A stretch of DNA of 61,833 nucleotides, taken from positions 1 through 61,833 of the forward strand of contig NZBM01000007.1 of the NCBI GenBank assembly GCA_002687905.1, written 5' to 3'. The notes beneath the pieces are model-generated. The model worked only from the letters and a program-made list of their open reading frames with translations, was not told where the DNA came from and did no database searches. The DNA is from a bacterium. GTDB taxonomy: Bacteria; Patescibacteriota; Minisyncoccia; Phycocordibacterales; JABMNX01. Shown here piece by piece: positions 1-7,699 of this stretch (positions within the stretch are counted from its first letter, which is position 1; each line of letters begins with the position of its first letter). The translations under genes were made by a program, and so were the position numbers.

Positions 1-1
1 A

Positions 2-925
2 TCAACCTTTACCTTAGCTGGAGTACAAGCTTTAACCACTGATGTAGATGAACTAGAGCTTAGAGTCGCTCAACTAGAGAACAATGTCCTTGCTGGGGGT
101 GCCGCGACGAGTACACCGAGCACTGGTGTGGTGAGCTCAACTATTGACGCTGTAATTGAATACTTAGCAGGGCTTGGTGCAAACATAACAGAGGGTATTG
201 CGTACTTTACAAACCTTGTTACAAATACTCTTACTGTTGGTAGCGTTGAGAAGCCTTCTGGAATCACACTTTACGATGAAAATACAGGAGCGCCGTATTG
301 TCTAAAGATAGTGAATGGCTCAATTCAAAACATCTCTGGAGTGTGTACCGGAGGGGTTGATGGGGTAGTGACTACAGTTGGAACAACAACTCCAGAAGGT
401 GGTGATACAGAAGCTCCAGTATTCACAGTCATGGGCAACAACCCAGCCATTTTAGCTATCGGCGCTTCATACTTAGACCCAGGGGCAACCGTAACTGATA
501 ATGTGAACACTAACCTAGGATTCACATACCTACTAGATGGAGTCTCTGTTACTTCCATTAATATAGATACATCCTCAGACAAGACTTACACCATTACATA
601 CTCTGCCACAGACCAAGCAGGCAACACTGGTACTGCAGAAAGAACAGTAATAGTAGGGGACGGCGGCACTACAACACCTTCTGTTGATACAACTGATACA
701 GAACAAGCTACGAGTACGCCGCAAGTCGCTGAAGACACCACAGATACGACGAGTGGAGCAACAAGCACTCCAAGCACAACTACCGATACAATTACTGACA
801 CGACAGATACAGCAACTTCAACGCCGGAGACTGCAAGTGCGCAAGCAGAAGATACAACAGCAACAGCCACAAGTACACCATCAGCAGGCACAACTACTTC
901 AGCCACCTCGACTCCCCAAACGTAA
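2..925 (+). CDS. Secreted/surface protein with Ig-like (DUF5011-type) domain, 5' partial
   Basis: The frame is open from base 2 to the stop at 923-925, so the N-terminus lies outside the window. The visible 307 residues begin with a heptad-like helix (LTTDVDELELRVAQLENNV), then an Ig-like segment from about residue 130 to 220 that starts at DTEAPVFTV and ends DQAGNTGTAERTVIV. That pattern matches the DUF5011/HYR-type extracellular beta-sandwich. The last 80 residues are low complexity, rich in Thr, Ser, Pro and Asp, with repeated TSTP and DTTDT units like a cell-wall stalk or glycosylated linker. No C-terminal membrane anchor or sorting signal follows; the ORF stops 2 nt before a palindrome tied to the next gene, so the native C-terminus may be lost. 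Role inferred: cell-surface or secreted structural or adhesive protein. The exact family is not certain. Confidence 0.75.
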   Translation, partial: STFTLAGVQALTTDVDELELRVAQLENNVLAGGAATSTPSTGVVSSTIDAVIEYLAGLGANITEGIAYFTNLVTNTLTVGSVEKPSGITLYDENTGAPYCLKIVNGSIQNISGVCTGGVDGVVTTVGTTTPEGGDTEAPVFTVMGNNPAILAIGASYLDPGATVTDNVNTNLGFTYLLDGVSVTSINIDTSSDKTYTITYSATDQAGNTGTAERTVIVGDGGTTTPSVDTTDTEQATSTPQVAEDTTDTTSGATSTPSTTTDTITDTTDTATSTPETASAQAEDTTATATSTPSAGTTTSATSTPQT

Positions 926-927
926 CC

Positions 928-958
928 AAATATATGGACATCCGATGTCCATATATTT
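928..958. repeat. REP-like palindrome, left of RAYT
   Basis: Perfect inverted repeat: 15-bp arms around a single central C, arm AAATATATGGACATC. It lies between the surface-protein stop and the 3' end of the transposase gene. Its core ACATCCGATGT recurs at 1476-1486 and 1655-1671. It could also work as a bidirectional terminator, since it ends in a short T run. Confidence 0.8.
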
Positions 959-962
959 TGTA

Positions 963-1637
963 TTATTCTAAGGCAACTGAATTCACTTGAGATTCATCAA
1001 AATTCTTAAGTTGCTTTCCAGTTTCATTGAGATATTCCTCCTCACTACCAAAGAAATCAAGGAGAGACTCATGCTGGATAACAGAGCGAAAGTTACATCC
1101 ACCAGAATAGTCAACATGGCTACTCCATTTGTATTTCTCCAAATACGCCAATGCTTTATTTGTGTTTTTAACTTTACCCTCGCGCCACTCTGGCATATAT
1201 AAATCTAGCGGATTGAAATGTATGTAATAAGGAATATATAAAAAATGCGCATCTGCTTTTATTAGCACTGATCGATATTTGCCTTGGAAGAGTGCGCCCG
1301 TGCGGTCGTATTTCTCGTTAAAATATTTTGCATACCCCATATTGAGTTTTTTCATGAACCTTGGAATGCCATCATCTACAACAGGGGACACGAGAAGGTG
1401 ATAGTGATTGGGCATCAAACAAAAACAATGAATCTTAACCAATAACCTCCTCTCAACTTTCCTATAAATATCCGTACATCCGATGTCGATAGCTTTCTTG
1501 TAGTGATAGTTGTTCGAGTTTGTGTTCTTTTGGTTATTAAACTGAAATAGATCATGAACAAAACGTAGATAATCTTGGTTGTCCATGAATATTTTACGTT
1601 TATCTACTCCACGATTTAATAAATGCCAAAAATCCAT
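963..1637 (-). CDS. REP-associated tyrosine transposase (RAYT, Y1/HUH family)
   Basis: A 224-aa IS200-like single-strand transposase. It carries the HUH metal-binding motif in MPNHYHLLV (about residues 76-84) and downstream candidate catalytic tyrosines in the MGYAKYFNEKYDRTGALFQGKY region (about 100-121). RAYTs are known to nick and mobilise short palindromic repeats (REPs) as ssDNA. The gene is bracketed by near-identical palindromes at 928-958 and 1649-1677, the classic RAYT arrangement. A copy of the 11-bp palindrome core lies in frame inside the gene (1476-1486), encoding part of the IDIGCTDIY segment between the N-terminal helix and the HUH strand. The start ATG is at 1635-1637. Whether it is active is unknown; the frame is intact. 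Confidence 0.85.
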   Translation of the reverse strand: MDFWHLLNRGVDKRKIFMDNQDYLRFVHDLFQFNNQKNTNSNNYHYKKAIDIGCTDIYRKVERRLLVKIHCFCLMPNHYHLLVSPVVDDGIPRFMKKLNMGYAKYFNEKYDRTGALFQGKYRSVLIKADAHFLYIPYYIHFNPLDLYMPEWREGKVKNTNKALAYLEKYKWSSHVDYSGGCNFRSVIQHESLLDFFGSEEEYLNETGKQLKNFDESQVNSVALE

Positions 1638-1648
1638 AACCCAATTTT

Positions 1649-1677
1649 AATATATCGACATCCGATGTCTATATATT
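1649..1677. repeat. REP-like palindrome, right of RAYT
   Basis: Imperfect palindrome with one mismatched pair, built on the core GACATCCGATGTC, 12 nt upstream of the RAYT start codon. Its core and outer AT arms match the palindrome at 928-958, so the two copies bracket the transposase gene. Confidence 0.8.
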
Positions 1678-1797
1678 GATATGGGATTTAGTATGTATAG
1701 TTTTGCTGATATAATAAAATCACTACCATAAAGCTTGAATAATGCTGAGATAATATTGAACAATCTACACGAGCAAAGTAGTTTGTGAGTCAAATAC

Positions 1798-1868
1798 ACC
1801 CCAGACATAGATATATGAATTCGTTAGATAAAACCTAATAAATCACTCATATATATATGTACTGGGGT
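1798..1868 (+). promoter_or_regulatory. Long imperfect inverted repeat at the promoter of the His/Cys operon
   Basis: The left arm begins ACCCCAG and runs through GATATATGA; the right arm mirrors it and ends CTGGGGT at 1868. That base is also the first base of the -10 box TATAAT (1868-1873), which is 6 nt before the ATG at 1880. The repeat therefore covers the -35 region and touches the -10 box. This suggests an operator site, but no binding protein can be named. Confidence 0.5.
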
Positions 1869-1879
1869 ATAATCCCTCT

Positions 1880-3091
1880 ATGTTAATTTGTAGGAATTCT
1901 CTCCTGAGGCACATAATCCCCTTTGTTTTATTGGCCTTTTTGGTATTTTTAATTGCTCCAAATTCCGGTTTTGGAGTATATCCTGAAGTTAAGGAACTTG
2001 AAGGAAATAGAATGAGCTTTGATGAATTGGGTGAGTATTTTACAGATTTGACGGTCAAGAAAGGTGGAACTTATGGATTTGAAGTATTAAAGCGAGCCGA
2101 ACTTCCTCCTGGAACCGATTTACATTTTCTGGGGCATTTTGTGGGAGACGAGCTATACAGGCAAGAAGGGGTAAGTGGGATGAGTAAATGTACACATGGC
2201 TTTAGAAACGCATGTTCGCACGCGATGGTTATTGGAGCGATGGTTGAGTTTGGAGAAGGAGCACTTCCCCTTGTTAAGGAGGTATGCAAGGATGCGCCGG
2301 GCGGAAGTGGGGCTTACACAATGTGTTTTCACGGATTTGGTCATGGGGTTTTTGCTTATACTGGGTACAATTTTGAAGACACAGTGAAAATTTGCTCTCG
2401 TACCGGAACACCTGAAGCTAATAATAGAGAGTTTCCAGAATGTATCGGAGGGGCTGTAATGGAGCTTCTTGGTGGAGGAGGGCATGACAAAGAGCTTTGG
2501 GAGAAAGCAAGAGAGAAATATCTCTCAAAGACAGAGCCACGCTCACTCTGTGAGTTCTCATTTATGACAGACGAGATACGTCCCATTTGCTACACATATC
2601 TAACACCTCATTTATTTGAATTTGCCGGCGGTGATTTGGGACATTTAACAGAGGAAAACTATAGAGATGCATTTCTATATTGTGACGAGATACCAATAAG
2701 TCTTGAGGGCGACAGACTTTCCTGTTTCGGTTCTCTTGGAAAAGAGTTTGTGGTGCTTGCTCAAAACAGGGACGTAAGAAAGATTGACCAGATGACAAAC
2801 ACTCAACTAGATAAGGTGTACGAGCTATGCAAGATTACGGAAGATGAAGCGGGTCAAGCTGCTTGTGTAAGAAACGCTGTGCAGTCACTTTTCTGGGGAG
2901 GCGAGAATGATAGAGGTGCGGCAATTAGGTTTTGTTCATTAATTTATGATGATAAAAATCAGTTTGCGTGTTTCAGCGAACTTGTGGGTGCAGTCGGGTA
3001 CTATATAAAAGATAAATCTTATTACAGAGAGTTTTGTAGCGAACTTCCGGATGGACATATTAAGGGTTGTAGGAATACACTTTTAAGATGA
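1880..3091 (+). CDS. Membrane-anchored His/Cys-rich protein, paralogue 1
   Basis: A 403-aa protein with an N-terminal hydrophobic segment (about residues 11-32), predicted as a signal anchor with the rest outside the membrane. I do not recognise the family. It shares with the next two genes a fixed order of motifs: H-x3-H (HFLGH), C-x2-H (ACSHAM), C-x-H-G-x-G-H (CFHGFGHGV), C-x-G-G-x-x-M (CIGGAVM), then several Cys pairs about 30-40 residues apart. His, Cys and Met in this density suggest metal or heme binding plus disulfides; this is inference. It starts leaderless (-10 TATAAT ends 6 nt before ATG) and its stop overlaps the next ATG (ATGA), so the three paralogues form one operon. Confidence 0.7.
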   Translation: MLICRNSLLRHIIPFVLLAFLVFLIAPNSGFGVYPEVKELEGNRMSFDELGEYFTDLTVKKGGTYGFEVLKRAELPPGTDLHFLGHFVGDELYRQEGVSGMSKCTHGFRNACSHAMVIGAMVEFGEGALPLVKEVCKDAPGGSGAYTMCFHGFGHGVFAYTGYNFEDTVKICSRTGTPEANNREFPECIGGAVMELLGGGGHDKELWEKAREKYLSKTEPRSLCEFSFMTDEIRPICYTYLTPHLFEFAGGDLGHLTEENYRDAFLYCDEIPISLEGDRLSCFGSLGKEFVVLAQNRDVRKIDQMTNTQLDKVYELCKITEDEAGQAACVRNAVQSLFWGGENDRGAAIRFCSLIYDDKNQFACFSELVGAVGYYIKDKSYYREFCSELPDGHIKGCRNTLLR

Positions 3092-4086
3092 AAACAGAAT
3101 TTACAATATTATTAATTGTAGTATCGGCAGTTCTAGCTGTTTTTATATTTTCAAATATTGATATGGCTCCAGAGGATAAATTTAGGGGCTTGGCAGTAAG
3201 AGATTTTGAAAAGGAGCAAGAATTTTGGGATAAAAGAATTGATAAGGTTGGCGTAGATGTAGCTTATGTGGAGTTTAAAGAAGAGTATAAAGATTACCCA
3301 TATGGACCACAGCATACTTTAGCTCATATCTTCGGCATACTTTTATATGATAAGAAAGGAATAGAAGGTGTGGCGATTTGTGATGGGGCTTTTGCTTTTG
3401 GTTGTTATCACAGCTTTTTTGGTCTAGCAATAACGGAAGGTGGACTTGCAATGATTCACGATTTAGACAAGGCGTGTATTGCTGCTCATGGAGTAAAAGG
3501 TCTTGGATGTCCACACGGTATTGGGCACGGCATACTTTCTTTTGTTGGATACGACAATTTAGATGAAGCTCTTGATGAATGCAGAACTTTAACTTGGAAG
3601 GAGCCGATTGGAGGTTGTACTAGTGGGGTATTTATGGAATATAACTTTCTGACTATGGAAGACCCGCTTGGGCTCTCACACAGAGAGGAAGTGGAAGATA
3701 AACATTTTCCGTGTAGTTCTATTGAGGATAGGTTTAAACAGGCGTGCTATTTTGAGCAACCAACTTGGTGGAAGGTGGTTTATGCACCAGACGAAGGGTA
3801 TAGAAAGGTCGGAGAGCTTTGCGAAGAGGTTGAAGATACCTTAAACAGGGAAGCGTGCTTCAGGGGAATCGGGAACACAATTTCTGGGATAAGTGGTTTT
3901 GACATTGAATCAACAAAGAGCGAGTGTGAAAGTATGCCTGAAAGAGAGGGAAAGACACTGTGCCTTCAGGGTGCTGCGTGGCTTTTCTCTGCAGAACCAG
4001 GATTTGATAGTGTTTGGAAGAGTCTTTGTAGGGGATTAAATAAAGACGAAGAGTCGGTTTGTCTTTCAGGAGAAAATTTTATTTAG
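3088..4086 (+). CDS. Membrane-anchored His/Cys-rich protein, paralogue 2
   Basis: A 332-aa protein with an N-terminal membrane segment (about residues 5-23) and a soluble remainder. It repeats the motif order of its upstream neighbour: HTLAH (H-x3-H), GCYHSF (C-x-H), CPHGIGHGI (C-x-H-G-x-G-H) and CTSGVFMEY (C-x-x-G-x-x-M-E), followed by spaced Cys residues such as CEEVE, CFRGIGN and CLQGAAW. The similarity in motif order but not overall sequence points to old paralogy. It is translationally coupled to paralogue 1 by a 4-nt overlap and lies 1 nt before paralogue 3. Function unknown; extracytoplasmic metal or heme handling is a guess from the ligand-type residues. Confidence 0.68.
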   Translation: MKTEFTILLIVVSAVLAVFIFSNIDMAPEDKFRGLAVRDFEKEQEFWDKRIDKVGVDVAYVEFKEEYKDYPYGPQHTLAHIFGILLYDKKGIEGVAICDGAFAFGCYHSFFGLAITEGGLAMIHDLDKACIAAHGVKGLGCPHGIGHGILSFVGYDNLDEALDECRTLTWKEPIGGCTSGVFMEYNFLTMEDPLGLSHREEVEDKHFPCSSIEDRFKQACYFEQPTWWKVVYAPDEGYRKVGELCEEVEDTLNREACFRGIGNTISGISGFDIESTKSECESMPEREGKTLCLQGAAWLFSAEPGFDSVWKSLCRGLNKDEESVCLSGENFI

Positions 4087-4087
4087 T

Positions 4088-5296
4088 ATGAACGTAAATA
4101 TTATACACAAATATATAGTTGCAGGGATTGTAATTTTGGTTGTTTTGGTGGGTTTGGGCTTTTTCTATATTAATAATGTTAACTCTGGCTACATTGCGAT
4201 TGCAGATGAAATTATAGAGACCTGCAAGAACGAAGGGTATAGGCCGGCATGTTATGACGTTGAAATACCAAAGGTTATGGATAGGGGACTTTCTATGGAG
4301 GAGGCCTTTGAGGTAACAAAAGTAGTGCAAGACAAGGATGATGCATACCTGTATTGCCACGTTTTGGGCCACTATCTTGCAATAAAGGAGACCGCCAAAG
4401 ATCCTAGCCGATGGAAGGAGGTTGTATCTAGAGCTCCGGGCGGAATATGCTCAAATGGAGCCATCCACGGCGCTTTCCAAGAAAGATTTCGTGTTGAATC
4501 ACTACCTGATGCAGAGATTGAAGAGCTGAAACTAGAGCTTGAAGGAGTTTGCGAAAAGAGAGAAAACTGGAACCCAACACCGCTTGAGGGAGCAACTTGC
4601 ACGCATGCATTTGGACACCTGACGATGTATGTAACTGATGCAAATATAGACAAGTCACTTATTCTTTGTGATGAGATTTCTAACAACACTGATGGAAGGG
4701 ACTTGAGACAGCTTTGTTACGATGGCGTCTTTATGCAGCTTTACCAACCCCTTGAGCCAGATGATTTCGCACTAATTGAAGGGCAAGAGATTGAAACCAA
4801 GTCAGAGGCGATAGCATTTTGTGATCAGTTTGATGGAGAGATACGAGGTGCTTGCATAAGCGAGTCGTGGCCACTATGGAGAGAAGATCTTCAGAGTAAC
4901 CCACAAGAGACAGTGGATTTTTGTTCGCGCCTTAAGAATGATCCCAAAGAGGAAAAGAGATGTTATACCGCAATATTTTATGTCTTAACTGCTCTTTCTA
5001 ATTTAGACGAAGAATGGGTGAGTAATTATTGTACTGGCATAGAAGCTAGTCGTCAGCCACAGTGTTTCGCAAATGCGGCGTCTCGTATGATAGAAACCGA
5101 CTGGAGAAATATTGATAGGGCGATTGCACTTTGTAAGGTGGCGGATGGTTTTGGGGTATCTGACGAGTGTTATGACGAGTTATTACTTTACTCATCTTAC
5201 AATTTTGTGATTGGGTCAGAAGAGTTTGATCAATTATGTGATAGTCTCCCAGACCCTTGGCGTGGTCAATGTTTTGCTAGAAGTATTGATATATAA
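4088..5296 (+). CDS. Membrane-anchored His/Cys-rich protein, paralogue 3
   Basis: A 402-aa protein with an N-terminal membrane helix (about residues 11-28). It shows the same order of motifs as paralogues 1 and 2: CHVLGH (H-x3-H), ICSNGAIHGA (C...H), CTHAFGHL (C-x-H-A-x-G-H) and CYDGVFMQL (C-x-x-G-x-x-M), and a Cys-rich helical C-terminal half with elements such as CDQF, CISESW, CSRL, CYTAIF, CKVAD and CFARS spaced like helical repeats. The family is not recognised. It closes the run of three and is followed 10 nt later by a secreted small protein. The position beside a cupredoxin suggests a role in redox or metal biology at the cell envelope. Confidence 0.68.
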   Translation: MNVNIIHKYIVAGIVILVVLVGLGFFYINNVNSGYIAIADEIIETCKNEGYRPACYDVEIPKVMDRGLSMEEAFEVTKVVQDKDDAYLYCHVLGHYLAIKETAKDPSRWKEVVSRAPGGICSNGAIHGAFQERFRVESLPDAEIEELKLELEGVCEKRENWNPTPLEGATCTHAFGHLTMYVTDANIDKSLILCDEISNNTDGRDLRQLCYDGVFMQLYQPLEPDDFALIEGQEIETKSEAIAFCDQFDGEIRGACISESWPLWREDLQSNPQETVDFCSRLKNDPKEEKRCYTAIFYVLTALSNLDEEWVSNYCTGIEASRQPQCFANAASRMIETDWRNIDRAIALCKVADGFGVSDECYDELLLYSSYNFVIGSEEFDQLCDSLPDPWRGQCFARSIDI

Positions 5297-5306
5297 TCAC
5301 AACGAT

Positions 5307-5798
5307 ATGAAAGGATTACTCATAGGGACTCTACTTTTCTTTCCACTCATCTCTTTTTCTCATGGCACTGGAGCTTCTCTTGAAAGAGTTGTAGACGGGA
5401 TACTTATAGATATAGGGTATTCTCCTGAAGAAATAGAGGCGGGAGTAAAAGCGCAATTTGACTTTAATATATTAAAAGAGAGCACAGAAGACGAAGTTAA
5501 CTTTAGTGACTTGTGGTTTCGTATAATAAAAGACGACAAAACATTTTTTGCTGGCGGGATACACAGACCATCTATAGGTCTTCCAACTGTTGCTTATATT
5601 TTTCCTGAAAGCGGTGAATATGAGCTTTCTGTAAGATTCCAGAAAGACAGAGAAGTATTGACCGAAAGCACTTTTATACTTGAGGTTAAAGAAAATAAAG
5701 AGAATGGAGAATCAACGCCTTTAGGTATGGTGGTTGTAGGACTTATTGGACTTATTGCCGGGGCTATTCTTGCTATTTTTGTTAGACGAAGGAACTAG
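5307..5798 (+). CDS. Secreted/anchored beta-rich protein with C-terminal membrane segment
   Basis: 163 aa starting at the ATG at 5307, chosen because MKGLLIGTLLFFPLISFSHG is a clean signal peptide; upstream extension runs into the preceding gene. The mature part (about residues 20-125) is a beta-sandwich-like domain similar in feel to YtkA/FixH-type domains, with hydrophobic strands such as DLWFRII and EYELSVRF. A C-terminal transmembrane helix (about 137-158) ends in RRRN, giving a stop-transfer topology. His and Gly follow the signal peptide directly (SHGTG), so the mature N-terminus could offer a His ligand. It lies between the His/Cys operon and a cupredoxin, which suggests a shared envelope metal or redox task. 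Family assignment is tentative. Confidence 0.6.
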   Translation: MKGLLIGTLLFFPLISFSHGTGASLERVVDGILIDIGYSPEEIEAGVKAQFDFNILKESTEDEVNFSDLWFRIIKDDKTFFAGGIHRPSIGLPTVAYIFPESGEYELSVRFQKDREVLTESTFILEVKENKENGESTPLGMVVVGLIGLIAGAILAIFVRRRN

Positions 5799-5819
5799 GT
5801 TGCGTGTTATAATCTAGCA

Positions 5820-6218
5820 ATGTTTAACAGAGTTTTAGTAATCATAGTTATAATCCTTCTTGGTTGGGTTGGCTACATCTTTTACCAAAAGCAAGGGAAC
5901 CCTCTTTCAGGAGACACTGCCGTTGGCGCAACTTCTTCAAAAGACGCTGATCACACTGTATTTATTGACGCAGATGGTTTTCACCCAAGCGAGCTAAACA
6001 TAAAGCTTGGAGAGAGAGTATTGTGGCAAGCGTCTGAGCAGCTTTGGGCATGGCCTGCTTCAAATCTTCATCCAACACACGAATTATATTCAGAATTTGA
6101 CCCGGGTAAGCCAATCGGGCCGGGAGCGTCGTGGGCATTTACTTTTGATAAGGTAGGAAATTGGGCGTATCACGACCACCTAAGGCCACAACTTAGAGGG
6201 ATTGTGAGGGTCAGGTAA
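5820..6218 (+). CDS. Membrane-anchored cupredoxin-like protein lacking the usual ligand Cys
   Basis: 132 aa: an N-terminal membrane anchor (about residues 4-22), then a plastocyanin/cupredoxin-like beta domain. The ligand loop reads WAYHDHLRPQLRGIVRV where type 1 copper proteins have YHCxxH...M, so the Cys is Asp and the axial Met is Gln. An upstream HPTH segment provides further histidines. It may bind copper in a non-blue site or another metal, or none; the fold assignment is firmer than the metal. The -10 box TATAAT (5808-5813) is 6 nt before the ATG, predicting a leaderless mRNA separate from the upstream operon. gap follows after 3 nt. Confidence 0.75.
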   Translation: MFNRVLVIIVIILLGWVGYIFYQKQGNPLSGDTAVGATSSKDADHTVFIDADGFHPSELNIKLGERVLWQASEQLWAWPASNLHPTHELYSEFDPGKPIGPGASWAFTFDKVGNWAYHDHLRPQLRGIVRVR

Positions 6219-6221
6219 GCT

Positions 6222-7250
6222 ATGAAGAAGGTAAGAGTAGGAATAAATGGTTTCGGAAGAATTGGCCGCTCTTTTTTTCGTATTGCAAAGGACAGGGATG
6301 ATATAGAAATAGTTGCGATAAATGATTTGGGAGATATTGAAAATCTTGCGTATCTTCTAAAGTATGATTCTGTATATGGAGTGAGTGATTTTGAAGTTGA
6401 AGTAAGGGGAGAAAATATAGTAGCAGGAGGTAGAGAATTCAAATTTTTAAGCGAGGACACTCCAGAGAATCTGCCGTGGGGCAAGTTAAATGTGGATGTA
6501 GCTCTTGAATCAAGCGGAGCTTTTACGAGTTACGAAAAATCGCAGGCTCACTTGAGTGCCGGAGCAAAGCGCGTTGTGGTGTCAGCTCCTGTTAAAGATG
6601 CGCCACCTTCAGGGGTTGTGGGGGCAACAGTTCTTATGGGAGTAAATGAAGATGTGTTAAAGATGTGCGATATAAGCTCAAACGCATCTTGTACTACGAA
6701 TGCAGGAAGTCCAATAATGCAGATTCTTAAAGAAACTATAGGAGTTGAGAAGGCACTTTTAAATACAATTCACGGATACACTGCGAGTCAGGGATTAGTT
6801 GACGGACCTTCAAAAAAGAAGGATTTCAGGCGCGGACGCGCCGCTGCGGTAAATATAGTGCCCTCAACAACCGGAGCTGCAATTGCCACAACCAAAGCTA
6901 TAACAGATTTGGAAGGTAGGTTTGACGGAATGGCAATACGGGTGCCCACGATTGCGGGATCAATCGTAGACATCACTTTCATCTCTAAAAAAGAGACTAC
7001 GGTGGAGGAAATAAATGAAATATTAACCCATGCAGCGGGCGAGAAAAGATGGAATGATATTTTCTCTGTAACGGACGAACCAATTGTATCAAGCGATATT
7101 CTAGGAAGTAGATATGCATCAATCGCAGACCTGTCATTTACTAGAGTGGTTGATGGGAATCTGGTAAAAGTACTTTCTTGGTATGACAACGAGGTGGGCT
7201 ATACATACACTTTAGTTGATCATGTAGCGAAAACCGGTCAGCACACATAA
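6222..7250 (+). CDS. gap: Glyceraldehyde-3-phosphate dehydrogenase
   Basis: 342 aa, full length for type I GAPDH. It oxidises glyceraldehyde 3-phosphate with NAD(P)+ and phosphate to 1,3-bisphosphoglycerate. Visible motifs: NAD-binding INGFGRIGR at the N-terminus, active-site SNASCTTN near residue 150, the AAAVNIVPSTTGAA segment, and SWYDNEVGYT near the C-terminus. It follows the cupredoxin gene by 3 nt and precedes rpiB by 2 nt, so it heads a tightly packed block for triose and pentose phosphates. Identity is secure; cofactor preference cannot be read from sequence alone. Confidence 0.95.
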   Translation: MKKVRVGINGFGRIGRSFFRIAKDRDDIEIVAINDLGDIENLAYLLKYDSVYGVSDFEVEVRGENIVAGGREFKFLSEDTPENLPWGKLNVDVALESSGAFTSYEKSQAHLSAGAKRVVVSAPVKDAPPSGVVGATVLMGVNEDVLKMCDISSNASCTTNAGSPIMQILKETIGVEKALLNTIHGYTASQGLVDGPSKKKDFRRGRAAAVNIVPSTTGAAIATTKAITDLEGRFDGMAIRVPTIAGSIVDITFISKKETTVEEINEILTHAAGEKRWNDIFSVTDEPIVSSDILGSRYASIADLSFTRVVDGNLVKVLSWYDNEVGYTYTLVDHVAKTGQHT

Positions 7251-7252
7251 AA

Positions 7253-7699
7253 ATGAAGATATATTTTGCAACAGATCATGCAGGACTTGGGCTAAAAAAG
7301 GTCCTTAAGGAGTTTGTGGAAGATCTTGGGCACGTCGTTGAGGACTTGGGAGCACATGAGCTTGATGAGAGTGATGACTATCCTGATTTCATTTCTATTG
7401 CAGCAGAAAAAGTTTCAAGTAATCCAACAGACAGGGCGATAGTATTGGGAGGTTCCGGGCAAGGCGAAGCCATTGTCTCAAATAGATTTAAAAATGTGCG
7501 AGCAGTTGTTTATTACGGAGGAAACAAGGAAGTGATTAAATTGTCGCGAGAACATAACGATGCAAATATTCTTTCAATTGGCGCTCGCTTTATTTCGGCT
7601 GAGGAGGCAAAAGAGGTAGTAAAAATATGGCTTGAAACTCCTTTCTCTGGTGAAGAGCGACACAAAAGAAGAATAGAGAAGATAGAAAAATATGGCTGA
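7253..7699 (+). CDS. rpiB: Ribose-5-phosphate isomerase B family (RpiB/LacAB)
   Basis: 148 aa, the usual size for RpiB. It interconverts ribose 5-phosphate and ribulose 5-phosphate in the non-oxidative pentose phosphate pathway. The N-terminus IYFATDHAGLGLKK matches the family start with its D-H pair, and the phosphate loop reads LGGSGQGEAIVSNR. The family norm is CGTGxGxxIAANK, so the catalytic-type Cys is Gly here, as also happens in divergent members. SREHNDANILSIGAR is the conserved C-terminal block. Its last 8 nt overlap the epimerase gene, which indicates one operon. Isomerase activity is likely from context, though substrate (ribose versus another sugar phosphate) is less sure. Confidence 0.85.
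   Translation: MKIYFATDHAGLGLKKVLKEFVEDLGHVVEDLGAHELDESDDYPDFISIAAEKVSSNPTDRAIVLGGSGQGEAIVSNRFKNVRAVVYYGGNKEVIKLSREHNDANILSIGARFISAEEAKEVVKIWLETPFSGEERHKRRIEKIEKYG

Noticed and set aside
684-971. Gln-rich ORF overlapping the surface protein
   Set aside because: A shifted-frame shadow of the Thr/Ser repeat region with no start signals.
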